Positions 34,206 through 42,679 of a DNA stretch of 64,000 nt are shown piece after piece. Positions within the stretch are counted from its first letter, which is position 1. Every line of letters begins with the position of its first letter. The DNA is taken from assembly GCA_964482225.1 (NCBI GenBank), contig CAYZWT010000006.1, positions 1-64,000 of the forward strand. The letters are read 5' to 3'. The notes under the pieces are model-generated. The model was not told the DNA's origin. It searched no databases and saw only the letters and a list, made by a program, of their open reading frames with translations. The DNA comes from UBA1429 sp964482225. GTDB taxonomy: Bacteria > Chloroflexota > Anaerolineae > UBA1429. The position numbers were made by a program, and so were the translations under genes.

Positions 34206-35435
34206 ATGGCAGAAGACACGTTCCGCATGGGTCTGGTAGGCACGGGGATCATCGCGCGCAGGCACATCGAGGCCATGGCCGAGCTCAAGCGCCTCGGCCT
34301 GGGTGGGTTCGCCCTCACCGCCGTCTGCGACATGAACGCCGAGGCCGCTGAGGAGGCCGCCGCCCTGGCGGAGAGCCTCCTGGGCGCGCGCCCGGCCATC
34401 TATGCCGATTACCGTCAGATGCTCGATCAAGAGACGCTGGATGGGGCCGACCTCTGCCTGCCCCACGGCCTGCACCACACTGCCAGCATTGATTGCATGG
34501 AGGCTGGCGTCCACGTGCTCTGCGAAAAGCCCCTGGGCATCACCATCAAGGCCAGCCGCCTGATGGCCGAGGCCGCCGACCGCACCGGCAAGCTCCTCTC
34601 GGTGGCCGTGCCCCAGCGCCGCCTGCCCGGCATGCGCATGGTGCGCTGGGCATTGAACGATTCCGGCCTGATGGGCAAGCCCCTGACCTTTTTCCACACC
34701 ATGGTGCGCCCGCCCGAGCGGCGCGCCGCCCCCCAGGGGCCGCTGCCTTATGCCTCTCAGTGGCGGCGCGACCGGCTCATGTCCGGCGGCGGCCCCACTA
34801 TGGATGGCGGGTTCCACTGGTGCGACGGCATGCGCTACTTGGTGGGCGAGGTGGATACCGTCTATGCCCGCGCCATCGAGCAGGGCGAGGGCGTCGTGCG
34901 CAGCCTGCCCGAGGCGCGCGAGGACTCGCTGTTCGCCGTGTTCACCTTCAAGAACGGCGTCACGGGCGCCTGGGCGTGGAGCTTTGGCGCGCCCGGCGAG
35001 GGTTTCCAGAAGGTGCTCTTTTATGGTTCCGAGGGCTCGCTGAGCACCGAGATCCGCCACGCCATCTTTCACCTCTTCTGGCGCACCCCCGATTGGACCG
35101 AGACCGGCCTGCTCACCCGGGCAGAGGGCGTCCAGTTCACCTTTGACGAGCTACACTCCCTCTATCGGCAGGCCCTCTCGGAGGAGCAGTGGCAGCACTT
35201 GTTCCCTAACGAGCTCACCAACGGCTTTAGCTATGAGATCTGGGAGTTTATCGAGGCGGTGCGCGGCAACCGCGACGCCGTCGAGGTGGACGCGTGGGAC
35301 GGGCTCAAGTCGCTGGCCGTCTGCGAGGCGATCTACGAATCGGCCGTCTGCGGCCAGGTGGTCAAGGTGGATGACGTGGCCTCGGGCATCGTGGACGCCT
35401 ACCAGGCGCCCATCAACGAACACTGGGGCATCTAG
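34206..35435 (+). CDS. Gfo/Idh/MocA-family oxidoreductase
   Basis: The 409-residue protein has an N-terminal Rossmann fold (MGLVGTGIIARRHIEAMAEL, with AVCDMNAEAAEEAAALAESL), the family HGLHHTASIDCMEAGVHVLC segment and the EKPLG motif, then the alpha/beta C-terminal domain with GGGPTMDGGFHWCDGMRYLV. Such enzymes are NAD(P)-dependent sugar or inositol dehydrogenases. The specific substrate is not apparent. It starts behind GGGGAAGG and is monocistronic, followed by a strong hairpin. Confidence 0.88.
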   Translation: MAEDTFRMGLVGTGIIARRHIEAMAELKRLGLGGFALTAVCDMNAEAAEEAAALAESLLGARPAIYADYRQMLDQETLDGADLCLPHGLHHTASIDCMEAGVHVLCEKPLGITIKASRLMAEAADRTGKLLSVAVPQRRLPGMRMVRWALNDSGLMGKPLTFFHTMVRPPERRAAPQGPLPYASQWRRDRLMSGGGPTMDGGFHWCDGMRYLVGEVDTVYARAIEQGEGVVRSLPEAREDSLFAVFTFKNGVTGAWAWSFGAPGEGFQKVLFYGSEGSLSTEIRHAIFHLFWRTPDWTETGLLTRAEGVQFTFDELHSLYRQALSEEQWQHLFPNELTNGFSYEIWEFIEAVRGNRDAVEVDAWDGLKSLAVCEAIYESAVCGQVVKVDDVASGIVDAYQAPINEHWGI

Positions 35436-35451
35436 CCGTCGCGCTCTGTGT

Positions 35452-35485
35452 GGCAGAGGGCGGGGACATCTCCCCGCCCTCTGCC
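35452..35485 (+). terminator. Strong hairpin after the oxidoreductase gene
   Basis: A perfect 15-bp stem GGCAGAGGGCGGGGA (35452-35466) with TCCCCGCCCTCTGCC (35471-35485) and a CATC loop. The U-tract is weak (ATTGT). It lies between converging genes and could stop both. Confidence 0.7.
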
Positions 35486-35526
35486 ATTGTCGCGCCCTGT
35501 CCGACGAGTAGCCAGGCCCATACGCT

Positions 35527-36405
35527 TTACGCCCCGCCGCTAAACATGTCATTATAGAGCGCTTGTATCCTGTCAAATAGATACGGCTTGAACGGATACC
35601 CGCTCTTCTCGCAAATCTCTTGCGCAAGGCAATAGCTGAAATCAATGAGGTGGTGAGTAGTCCGAATCGCATCTTGGGTATCGTACTTGGCAAAACACCG
35701 GGCCAGCTTTTCCGCGAGAGGTGGGGCCATACGCTGTTCCAAAAACCTCCCCTCATACCGGATGCGCTGGGGTGTTCCAACAACCAGAGCCGTATGAAAT
35801 TCGATCAACGCAAGTAGCTGATGGCTGACCTGCTGATTGATGCAACTCACCGCTACCCATAATTCCTTTCGCTTGAGCTTTTTACCGGCAAACACCAGTT
35901 GAAATAGCAGAATCTGTATTGTCCGCCACAGTTCGTCTTCAGTCGGAACCCTTGGGGGCTCTTCTTGTAAGGTAGCCAATGTTGCTTCGATTTTCGGCGC
36001 CACCCAATCGGGGCCTGCGTCATAGATCACCTGATAGCCATTGGCATGGATCTCGGCATTGAGCGACAAGACATCCTCTATCCGCTCATAGGGCATGATC
36101 GAGAAATCAATGGCGCGGTTGTCTGCCAGGAGGACACGCTTCGTATACCAGGTGAGCTGTATCCAATCCAGATAAGCCTCTTCGGCTATCTCACAGAGGA
36201 TTTCGCCCAGAAAGGCCAGCCAACTATTGGTTTGACGAAAAGCATCTGGGTTATCCACAAGCAGCAAAAGATCCAGATCAGACCATTCATCTCCCCCAGA
36301 ATCCCTTCTTACTTGCGAACCAAGGATGTGCACACAGTGCACATCCTTGGTTCGCTGTGCCCACAATCGAATCTGTTCGACAGTCTCAGAGTATTTCGCG
36401 TGCAT
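35527..36405 (-). CDS. ANT(6)/AadE-like nucleotidyltransferase
   Basis: The 292-residue protein starts at the ATG at 36405 behind AGGAGA. The N-terminal nucleotidyltransferase motif reads HILGS (G29-S30), twelve residues, then D43-L-D45, followed by NSWLAFLGEILCEIAEEAYL and IDFSIMPYERIEDVL, which align in order with streptomycin 6-adenylyltransferase (AadE) proteins. A helical C-terminal domain follows. A resistance or other small-molecule adenylylation role is inferred; many homologues of this type have no proven substrate. Composition is more AT-rich than its neighbours. Codons 17-31, which encode the start of the catalytic motif, form a perfect 19-bp inverted repeat. Confidence 0.72.
   Translation of the reverse strand: MHAKYSETVEQIRLWAQRTKDVHCVHILGSQVRRDSGGDEWSDLDLLLLVDNPDAFRQTNSWLAFLGEILCEIAEEAYLDWIQLTWYTKRVLLADNRAIDFSIMPYERIEDVLSLNAEIHANGYQVIYDAGPDWVAPKIEATLATLQEEPPRVPTEDELWRTIQILLFQLVFAGKKLKRKELWVAVSCINQQVSHQLLALIEFHTALVVGTPQRIRYEGRFLEQRMAPPLAEKLARCFAKYDTQDAIRTTHHLIDFSYCLAQEICEKSGYPFKPYLFDRIQALYNDMFSGGA
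36315..36355 (-). repeat. Perfect 19-bp inverted repeat inside the nucleotidyltransferase coding sequence
   Basis: GCGAACCAAGGATGTGCAC (36315-36333) is the exact reverse complement of 36337-36355, with a 3-nt centre. In the mRNA it folds into a 19-bp hairpin with a UGU loop (Cys24 codon) about 50-90 nt after the start codon, spanning residues R18 to S30 of the catalytic segment. Confidence 0.9.
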
Positions 36406-36493
36406 AGCTCTCCTGTCACCAATACAGGCCCAACAAGGGTGTGGGCCGGAGACGGCCATCCCCGCCCTAAGGCTTTGCGCCGGGAGTGTGGCG

Positions 36494-38416
36494 CTACTCC
36501 CGCGCCCCCGCCACCATCACCGGCCCCAGGCCGAGCTGGCCATCGCAAGGGCCCTCGGCCGGGCAGACCGGCGCGCGCTGGGGCTGCTGCGCGGCATCCA
36601 GCGTATAGGCCGACAGGCTGAGCCACCATGCGCCGGAAACCGGCGCCTCGCCCAGGGGCAGCGCCACCTGATCCAGCACCTCGCCCTGGGGCGCACAGGG
36701 CCAGCAGGTTGTGGGATAGCCGCCCTCCAGCGGGCGCCAGTCGGCGGCGGCAGCCAGGGGGCCCTCCGGCGAGACGAGGAGCGCCGAAAAGGTGTACTCC
36801 TCGGTTACGGGGGCCGTCGCCTGCCAGCGCAGCGTGAGCAACAGGCGGTCGCCCTCCTGCACAGCCTGATAGCCCCGCAGGCGTAGCGCCGGCCCAAACG
36901 CGACGTCCAGAGGCGCAAGTTGCGCCTGGACGGGCGGGGCCACATAGCGGGGCGGCGGCGTTATGCTGATTCCCACGGGCCGCAGCACCGCCGCCAACAC
37001 CAGCAGCCAGAGCGCTTGGGCCGCCGCCAGGGCCACGAGCTCTCTGCGGGAGAGCCCCCGCAACGCCTCTGCCGCGCCCAGGAGCGTCAGCGGCATGAAA
37101 AAGAGCCAGATGCGGCCCGTCTCGCCGCGCCCCGTGCCCGAGATCACCAACACCAGCAGCGTGAGCCAGACGGCGAGGGACAGCCGCGCGGCCCCGTGGC
37201 GCGCCCGCCGGATGCCCCACAGGCTCAGGCCCGTCAGCGCGGGCCCGAAAAAGAGCAGGTAATCCCAACTGTGCAGCGCCACCCAGGGCCAGTAGGGCCG
37301 CTCGATGTGCCCCAGGTGAAACTGCATACTGGCAGCAAACACGTCCCAGGGGGTGTGCCCGGCCACCAGGGTGTACAGCCCGCCCACCAGCGCCACCCCC
37401 GCCAGGCAAGGCCAGGCCAGGCTCAGCAAGTGGGCCAGCCGCCGCCGGAGCGTCGCCTCTTTGCGCCAGGCCTCCAGCAGCGCCCACAGCCCCAGAGTGA
37501 GCCCCAGGGGCAACAGCGAGATGCTGAACAGCACCCCCAGCGCCAGCAGGGCGCCCGATAGCGCCAACCACAGCGCGCGGCGCTTGCCAGCGCGACACAA
37601 AGCCAGTCCTCGACCAAAGAGCGCGCAGGCCCCCACGGCAAAGAGCGGATAGGGCGTGGCCAGCAGGCCGGTAAAGATCGCCAGCGAGGGCACCAGGGCC
37701 CACAGGGCCGTGGCCCGGCGCGCCAGGGATTCGTCGGCCTGGCGGCGAGCCAGGCCATAGAGGGGCGCCGCCGCCAACGCGCCCCACAGCGGCGCGGCCA
37801 TCCCCACCCAGGCCGAAGCCAGGGCGCCATCGTCCAGGCGCATCAGCACGCTATGGTGGCATTGCAGCGCCCGTATGGGCGCCGCCAGCCAGTGGGCCAG
37901 GCCCGGCAAGGCGCCAAGGGCCTGCGCCGCAAGGCCATAGAGCAGCGGATAGCCCGGCGGGCTGATGGCCATGTGGCTGGAGATGCCCTCGGCGCGCACC
38001 ATCCAGGCGGGCCAATCGCGCAACGCCGCCAGGGGCGCCCCCATCTCCACGGCCACCCAAAAGGCGCCGGTGGCGCCCTCGGTGATCGTCCGGCCCAGCA
38101 GGTGCAGGGCGGGGTCGCCGAGGTAGTAGAGCAGCGCGATGGGCAGGGCCGCGGCCCCGGCCACGCACCAAGCCACATAGACGGGCGCCGGGCGCCGGCG
38201 CAAGAGATACAGGCCCGCGCCATAGGCCGCCAGCGTCAGCGCCCCCGGTAGCAACCGCACGAGACGGCCCAATTCCGGCGCGGCATAGGGCCAACGCCAA
38301 CCAAAGCCCCCGCGCAGGCCCGGCCACCAATCGCGCCAAAAGGCCGCCGCCAGCAGGAGCGTCAGCCCGACCAAGGCGGCCGGAGGCAGGCTACGCCAGC
38401 GCCTCATCGCTCGCAT
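36494..38416 (-). CDS. Polytopic membrane protein, GT-C glycosyltransferase-like
   Basis: The 640-residue protein has about 12 hydrophobic segments spread over residues 10-480 and a C-terminal soluble beta-rich domain (about 490-640). The order of segments and a long first external loop containing GEGISSHMAISPPGYPL-like sequence (AEGISSHMAISPPGYPLLYG) resemble PMT/ArnT-type GT-C glycosyltransferases, but I cannot point to a certain D-E/D-D catalytic pair. It would act on lipid-linked sugars at the membrane. It starts 6 bp after the MscS gene stop, so the two are probably co-transcribed. Confidence 0.65.
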   Translation of the reverse strand: MRAMRRWRSLPPAALVGLTLLLAAAFWRDWWPGLRGGFGWRWPYAAPELGRLVRLLPGALTLAAYGAGLYLLRRRPAPVYVAWCVAGAAALPIALLYYLGDPALHLLGRTITEGATGAFWVAVEMGAPLAALRDWPAWMVRAEGISSHMAISPPGYPLLYGLAAQALGALPGLAHWLAAPIRALQCHHSVLMRLDDGALASAWVGMAAPLWGALAAAPLYGLARRQADESLARRATALWALVPSLAIFTGLLATPYPLFAVGACALFGRGLALCRAGKRRALWLALSGALLALGVLFSISLLPLGLTLGLWALLEAWRKEATLRRRLAHLLSLAWPCLAGVALVGGLYTLVAGHTPWDVFAASMQFHLGHIERPYWPWVALHSWDYLLFFGPALTGLSLWGIRRARHGAARLSLAVWLTLLVLVISGTGRGETGRIWLFFMPLTLLGAAEALRGLSRRELVALAAAQALWLLVLAAVLRPVGISITPPPRYVAPPVQAQLAPLDVAFGPALRLRGYQAVQEGDRLLLTLRWQATAPVTEEYTFSALLVSPEGPLAAAADWRPLEGGYPTTCWPCAPQGEVLDQVALPLGEAPVSGAWWLSLSAYTLDAAQQPQRAPVCPAEGPCDGQLGLGPVMVAGARE

Positions 38417-38422
38417 CGTCCC

Positions 38423-39634
38423 TTACGCCCGCCCCTGCCAGCGCTGAAAATCTAGCCCACTGGGCTCCTGGAACACCCGCAGGTCAAAGGTCGGGGCCGC
38501 CGCCAGCAGGTGCTCGAAAATCTGGGCCTGTATCTCCTCATAGGTAACCCACTCGGTCGTCTTGGCAAAGACGTACAGCTCTAGCGGCAGACCTGAAGGC
38601 GTGGGCGCCAGGGTACGCACCAAAAAGGGCAGTCCCTCAGCGTGAATATCGAGGCGGCTGCGCAGATAGGCCACCGTATAGGTGCGAAAGACCTCGAGAT
38701 TGGTTACCTGGGGGCCATCCAGCGGCAGATCATAGGCGTCGCCGTGGGTCTCGGCATAGGCCGCCAGTTGGGCGATCTTGTCCGCGGCCCACTCGGCGAT
38801 CAGGTCCACCTTTTGCAGGCGGCGCAGGGTCTCGATGCTGCAAAAGCCGATGCTGAGCTGATCCAGCAGGATCGCGCGCTGGATGCGCCGCGCGCCGCTC
38901 TCGGTCATCCCGCGCCAGTTGCGAAAGGACACATCCAGCATCTTGTGGGTGGGGATGGTGCTATAGGTCATGTCCGAGTTGCGCACCCGGATGGTGTGCA
39001 GGTTGATGTTATCCACCACGCCAACGGCATCATAGCTGGGCACCTCGACGAAATCGCCCTCTTTCATCAGGCCGTTGGCAGAGATCTGGACGCTGGCCAC
39101 CAGCGCCAGGATTGTGCTCTGAAAGATGAGCATCAACACGGCAGCCACGGCGCCCAGCCCCGCCAGCAGCGCCGTCGGCGATTTGCCGGTGATCATGCTG
39201 ATGCTGAGCACCAGCGCCACGGCCAGCACCGAGATCTTGCCCATATCCAAGTAGCCAGCGATGCTCACACCGCTATAGTCCGAGCGGCTCTCATAGAGCG
39301 CATTGATCGCGCTGAGCAGCGCGATCAGGGAGATGGCCGAGATCCACAGGATCAGGAACAGGGCCGCCTTGGCCATGACCTGTTGCTGGTCGGGGAAAAA
39401 ACGCGCCGAGGCATAGACCACCGCCAGGGGCGCCAGCCAGGCCAGGCGGTAGGGGTGCACGTGGCTCACGATAATGTCGTCCGCCTGGTTGACCGTGCGG
39501 TGCGCCAAGCGCAGGATCCAGTGCGCCAGGCCATAGCGCGCCAACAGATACGCTGCCGCGCTCAGCGCAACGACCACGGCCAAGGCTGTGGAAGGATGCG
39601 TGGAGAGTTCTTCAAAAAAGCGTACCAGATTCAT
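38423..39634 (-). CDS. MscS-family channel, YbdG/MscM-like
   Basis: The 403-residue protein starts at 39634 behind a near-perfect AGGAGGTGAC. It has about five membrane helices (first at residues 15-35), the pore-helix segment KSPTALLAGLGAVAAVLMLI with FQSTILALVASVQIS, and a beta domain (EGDFVEVPSYDAVGVVDNIN, IRVRNSDMTYSTIPTHKMLD). The long C-terminal region resembles YbdG-type miniconductance channels. It differs clearly from the shorter MscS protein at 8094-9356. A TACAAT -10-like box lies at 39686-39681 on the minus strand. Confidence 0.88.
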   Translation of the reverse strand: MNLVRFFEELSTHPSTALAVVVALSAAAYLLARYGLAHWILRLAHRTVNQADDIIVSHVHPYRLAWLAPLAVVYASARFFPDQQQVMAKAALFLILWISAISLIALLSAINALYESRSDYSGVSIAGYLDMGKISVLAVALVLSISMITGKSPTALLAGLGAVAAVLMLIFQSTILALVASVQISANGLMKEGDFVEVPSYDAVGVVDNINLHTIRVRNSDMTYSTIPTHKMLDVSFRNWRGMTESGARRIQRAILLDQLSIGFCSIETLRRLQKVDLIAEWAADKIAQLAAYAETHGDAYDLPLDGPQVTNLEVFRTYTVAYLRSRLDIHAEGLPFLVRTLAPTPSGLPLELYVFAKTTEWVTYEEIQAQIFEHLLAAAPTFDLRVFQEPSGLDFQRWQGRA

Positions 39635-39843
39635 GTCACCTCCTAACAAAAGGCCATTGGGCGGGCTCGCTATGGGCGCCATTGTATGACAAACGGGGGC
39701 AGATGTACACCGGCTGCGCGGCCCGCTGCCACGGCCCGCCCCACCGCGAACACTCGCGCAGGGTCTTATCAAAGTCAGGATGATGTGTATCTAGCCTGTC
39801 ACCGAGGGCATGCCCGACCCTAATGGGCGAACATGGTGCATGA

Positions 39844-39924
39844 ATGCGTACGCAGCGTACTTGGCCCATGTCGTCCGTGACTTGTCGCTGTCACTTTACC
39901 ATGAGGACGACTTGAGAAACGCCG
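39844..39924 (+). repeat. Dispersed intergenic repeat, copy B
   Basis: Shares ATGCGTACGCAGCGTACTT, CATGTCGTCCGTGACTTGTC, ACTTTACCAT and GAAAC(G)CCG in the same order with 9573-9650. It differs from that copy by a few substitutions and short indels. It stops 21 bp before the -35 box of the Rrf2 gene. Confidence 0.6.
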
Positions 39925-39945
39925 TGGACCTGCCCTTTCCCCCTC

Positions 39946-39974
39946 TTGACACCTCGCCCCCTTTGTCCTATAAT
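39946..39974 (+). promoter_or_regulatory. Consensus promoter of the Rrf2-cysK-iscS operon
   Basis: TTGACA (39946-39951), 17-bp spacer, TATAAT (39969-39974): all twelve positions match the sigma-70 consensus. The -10 lies in an imperfect inverted pair, CCTATAATTCC (39968-39978) with GGAATAGG (39991-39998), which could be the operator for the Rrf2 protein encoded just downstream. Confidence 0.8.
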
Positions 39975-40009
39975 TCCCACAATCCACATAGGAATAGGAT
40001 GGTTCGCCT

Positions 40010-40450
40010 ATGAAGCTCACTACCAAGATGCGCTATGGCACCCGCGCCCTGGTGGATCTGGCCCTCCATGAGGAGCAGGCCCCCGTGCCCTCCGGCGAGA
40101 TCGCCGAGCGCCAGCAGGTGCCCGTCAAGTATCTGGAGAGCATCCTGGTTGCCCTGCGCAACGCCGGGCTGGTGCAAACCACCCGGGGCGCTCTGGGCGG
40201 CTATGCCCTGGCCCGTGACCCGGCGAGCATCCCCCTGGCCGAGGTGTTTGACGCGCTGGAAGGCCCCAGCCCGCTGGTGGCCTGTACCGAGGGGGCCGAG
40301 TGCCCCCGTTACGATGGCTGCGTCACCCGCGAGGTGTGGGCGCGCATGTACGCCGCCAGCCGCCAAGTGCTGGAGGACACCACCCTGGCCGACCTGGCCG
40401 GGCGCGCCCGCGAAAAGCAACAGGTCGCCGGAGATATGTACTACATCTAG
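40010..40450 (+). CDS. Rrf2-family regulator, IscR-like with three cluster cysteines
   Basis: The 146-residue protein has the Rrf2 winged helix (MKLTTKMRYGTRALVDLALH, then RQQVPVKYLESILVALRNAG, wing RGALGGYALAR). Cysteines at 92, 98 and 104 (C-x5-C-x5-C) match the number and spacing of the [2Fe-2S] ligands of E. coli IscR, so it probably senses Fe-S status. It heads an operon with cysteine synthase and cysteine desulfurase, the usual targets of IscR and CymR. A perfect promoter precedes it, and autoregulation is likely. Whether it holds a cluster is inferred. Confidence 0.88.
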   Translation: MKLTTKMRYGTRALVDLALHEEQAPVPSGEIAERQQVPVKYLESILVALRNAGLVQTTRGALGGYALARDPASIPLAEVFDALEGPSPLVACTEGAECPRYDGCVTREVWARMYAASRQVLEDTTLADLAGRAREKQQVAGDMYYI

Positions 40451-40479
40451 CCAGCCACGCGCCATAGAAAGGTATTCCT

Positions 40480-41403
40480 GTGAACATCTATGCCGATATC
40501 GCCCAGACCATTGGCCGCACCCCGCTGGTGCGCCTGAACCGCCTGCCCGCCGGATTGCCCGCCCAGGTGGTCGCCAAGGTCGAGTCGTTCAACCCTCTCC
40601 ACAGCGTCAAAGACCGTATCGGCGTCTCGATGGTGGACGCCGCCGAGCGCGCGGGCGCCCTCCGGCCCGGCGCCACCCTGATCGAGCCCACCAGCGGCAA
40701 CACGGGCATCGCCCTGGCCTTTGTGGCCGCCGCCCGGGGCTACAAGCTGATCCTGACCATGCCCGATACCATGAGCCAGGAGCGCCGCAGCCTGCTGCGC
40801 GCCCTGGGGGCCGAACTGGTGTTGACCCCTGGCGCTGAGGGGATGCGCGGCGCCATCCGCAAGGCCGAAGAGCTGCAAGCGGCCACGCCCAACAGCATCA
40901 TCCCACAGCAGTTCCAGAACCCGGCCAACCCCCAGATCCACCGTGAGACCACGGCGGAAGAGATCTGGAACGACACCGACGGCCAGGTGGATATCCTGGT
41001 CGCGGGGGTGGGCACCGGCGGCACCATTACCGGCGTGGCCGAGGTGATCAAGCCGCGCAAGCCGGGCTTTCGCGCCATCGCGGTCGAGCCGGCTGCCTCG
41101 CCCGTGCTATCGGGTGGCCAGCCCGGCCCCCACAAGATCCAGGGCATCGGCGCCGGGTTCGTCCCCGATGTGTTGCGCCCCGAGCTGATTGACGAGATCG
41201 TGACGGTGGAGAACGACGAGGCGATGGCGATGACCCGCCGCCTGGCCCGCGAAGAGGGCATCCTGGCGGGCATCTCCTCCGGGGCCGCCGTCGCCGCCGC
41301 CCTGCGGGTGGCCGCCCGCGAGGAAAACGGCGGCAAGCTGATCGTCGTCATCTTGCCCGATACCGGCGAGCGCTACCTGAGCACGCCCCTGTTTGAGGAG
41401 TAG
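40480..41403 (+). CDS. cysK: Cysteine synthase A (O-acetylserine sulfhydrylase)
   Basis: The 307-residue PLP enzyme starts at GTG behind AGAAAGG. It shows IGRTPLVRLNRL, the PLP lysine in SVKDRIG (K44), the substrate loop PTSGNTGIALA, the phosphate-binding GVGTGGTITG and the C-terminal SSGAAVAAAL. It makes cysteine from O-acetylserine and sulfide. It lies 29 bp after the Rrf2 gene and 3 bp before the cysteine desulfurase gene, so supply and use of cysteine sulfur are co-transcribed. Confidence 0.93.
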   Translation: MNIYADIAQTIGRTPLVRLNRLPAGLPAQVVAKVESFNPLHSVKDRIGVSMVDAAERAGALRPGATLIEPTSGNTGIALAFVAAARGYKLILTMPDTMSQERRSLLRALGAELVLTPGAEGMRGAIRKAEELQAATPNSIIPQQFQNPANPQIHRETTAEEIWNDTDGQVDILVAGVGTGGTITGVAEVIKPRKPGFRAIAVEPAASPVLSGGQPGPHKIQGIGAGFVPDVLRPELIDEIVTVENDEAMAMTRRLAREEGILAGISSGAAVAAALRVAAREENGGKLIVVILPDTGERYLSTPLFEE

Positions 41404-41406
41404 CCA

Positions 41407-42567
41407 ATGCAAGAGATCTACCTGGACTATGCCGCCACCACCCCCTGTCGCCCCGAGGTCAGCGAGGCCATGTGCGCCATCCAGACCGAAGAGTACGGCA
41501 ACCCGTCAAGTCTGCACCGCTACGGCCAGCGCTCCAAGCGCGCGCTGGAGCAGAGCCGCCGCCAAGTGGCGGCCCTGCTGGGCATCGCCCCCGAGACCCT
41601 GATCTTTACCGCCGGTGGCACCGATAGCGACAACCTGGCCATCCAGGGCGCGGCCCAGGCCGCCGCAGAGGGCCGCCGCCACCTGATCACCACGGCCATC
41701 GAGCACCATGCCGTGCTGCACACCATGCAGCATCTCGAAGGGCAGGGCTATGAGGTCACCTATCTGCCGGTGGATGCCGAGGGGGTCGTGCGGCTGGACG
41801 CCCTGGCCGAGGCGCTGCGCCCCGATACGCTGCTGGTGAGCGTCATGCTGGCCAACAACGAGACCGGCGCCATCCAGCCCCTGGCCGAGATCGTCGAGCT
41901 GGCGCGGCCCTATGGCGCCCTGGTGCACACCGACGCCGTGCAGGCCGTGGGCAAGCTGCCGGTGGATGTCGAGGCGCTGGGGGTGGACCTGCTCTCCCTG
42001 ACGGCCCACAAGTTCTATGGCCCCCGGGGTGTGGGCGCCCTCTATGTGCGCCCGGGCGCGCCTATCACGCCCCTCCGCTATGGCGGCAGCCAGGAGCACA
42101 AGCTGCACCCGGGCACCGAGAACGTGGCAGGCATCGTGGGGCTGACCAAGGCCCTGGAGCTGGCGGAGCAAGAGCGCCCCGCCGAGGCCGAGCGGTTGCG
42201 GGGGCTGGCCGAGCGCCTGGAGCAGGGCATCCTGGCGCGCATCTCCGATGCCACGCGCAACGGCCCGCCCGCCGAGCGCCGCCTGCCCCATATCCTGAAC
42301 ATGAGCTTTGGCCGCGTCGAGGGCGAATCGGTGCTGCTGGCCCTGGATAGCCAGGGGATCGCCGTCTCTACCGGGTCGGCCTGCGCCTCGGGCGCCGTGG
42401 ACCCCTCCCATGTGCTGCTGGCGATGGGCGTCAGCCGGGCGCGGGCGGCGGGCAGCGTGCGCTTTTCGCTGGGGCGTAGCTCCACCGGTGAGGAGATGGA
42501 CCGCACCGTGGATACCCTGGCGCGGGTGATCGAGAGCCTGCGGGCCATGGCGCCCGCAAAGCGCTGA
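41407..42567 (+). CDS. iscS: Cysteine desulfurase (IscS/NifS family)
   Basis: The 386-residue PLP enzyme begins MQEIYLDYAATTPCRPEVSE and carries TAIEHHAVLHTM, the PLP lysine in LTAHKFYGPRG (K202) and the active-site cysteine in STGSACASG (C326), placing it in the IscS/NifS (class I) group. It removes sulfur from cysteine as a persulfide for Fe-S clusters, tRNA thiolation and cofactors. No iscU scaffold is adjacent. The downstream E1-like, LarE and MnmA genes are plausible sulfur users. Confidence 0.93.
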   Translation: MQEIYLDYAATTPCRPEVSEAMCAIQTEEYGNPSSLHRYGQRSKRALEQSRRQVAALLGIAPETLIFTAGGTDSDNLAIQGAAQAAAEGRRHLITTAIEHHAVLHTMQHLEGQGYEVTYLPVDAEGVVRLDALAEALRPDTLLVSVMLANNETGAIQPLAEIVELARPYGALVHTDAVQAVGKLPVDVEALGVDLLSLTAHKFYGPRGVGALYVRPGAPITPLRYGGSQEHKLHPGTENVAGIVGLTKALELAEQERPAEAERLRGLAERLEQGILARISDATRNGPPAERRLPHILNMSFGRVEGESVLLALDSQGIAVSTGSACASGAVDPSHVLLAMGVSRARAAGSVRFSLGRSSTGEEMDRTVDTLARVIESLRAMAPAKR

Positions 42568-42589
42568 TGCCCGCTGCAATGCCCGAGAC

Positions 42590-42658
42590 GATGGACGACG
42601 GACAGTAGACGATATGACATCGCGACAACGCATGGTCCATCGTCCATCGTCTGTCGCC
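42590..42658. repeat. Intergenic inverted repeat between iscS and the E1-like gene
   Basis: GAGACGATGGACGACGGACA near 42591-42610 is nearly the reverse complement of the segment near 42633-42655 containing TCCATCGTCCATCGTCT (one mismatch over 16 bp), with about 25 nt between the arms. It can form a hairpin in the transcript, acting as a partial terminator or processing site. Confidence 0.6.
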
Positions 42659-42679
42659 CCACTTTGAGGAACATCACGC

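Larger units (their letters stand above)
39635..40009. other. Divergent intergenic region with repeat copy B and the Rrf2 promoter
   Basis: It contains the dispersed repeat at 39844-39924 and the consensus promoter at 39946-39974. No coding frame is convincing here. Confidence 0.6.

Noticed and set aside
42310..42400. Class II (SufS-type) cysteine desulfurase
   Set aside because: The active-site segment STGSACASG and overall length fit the IscS/NifS class instead.
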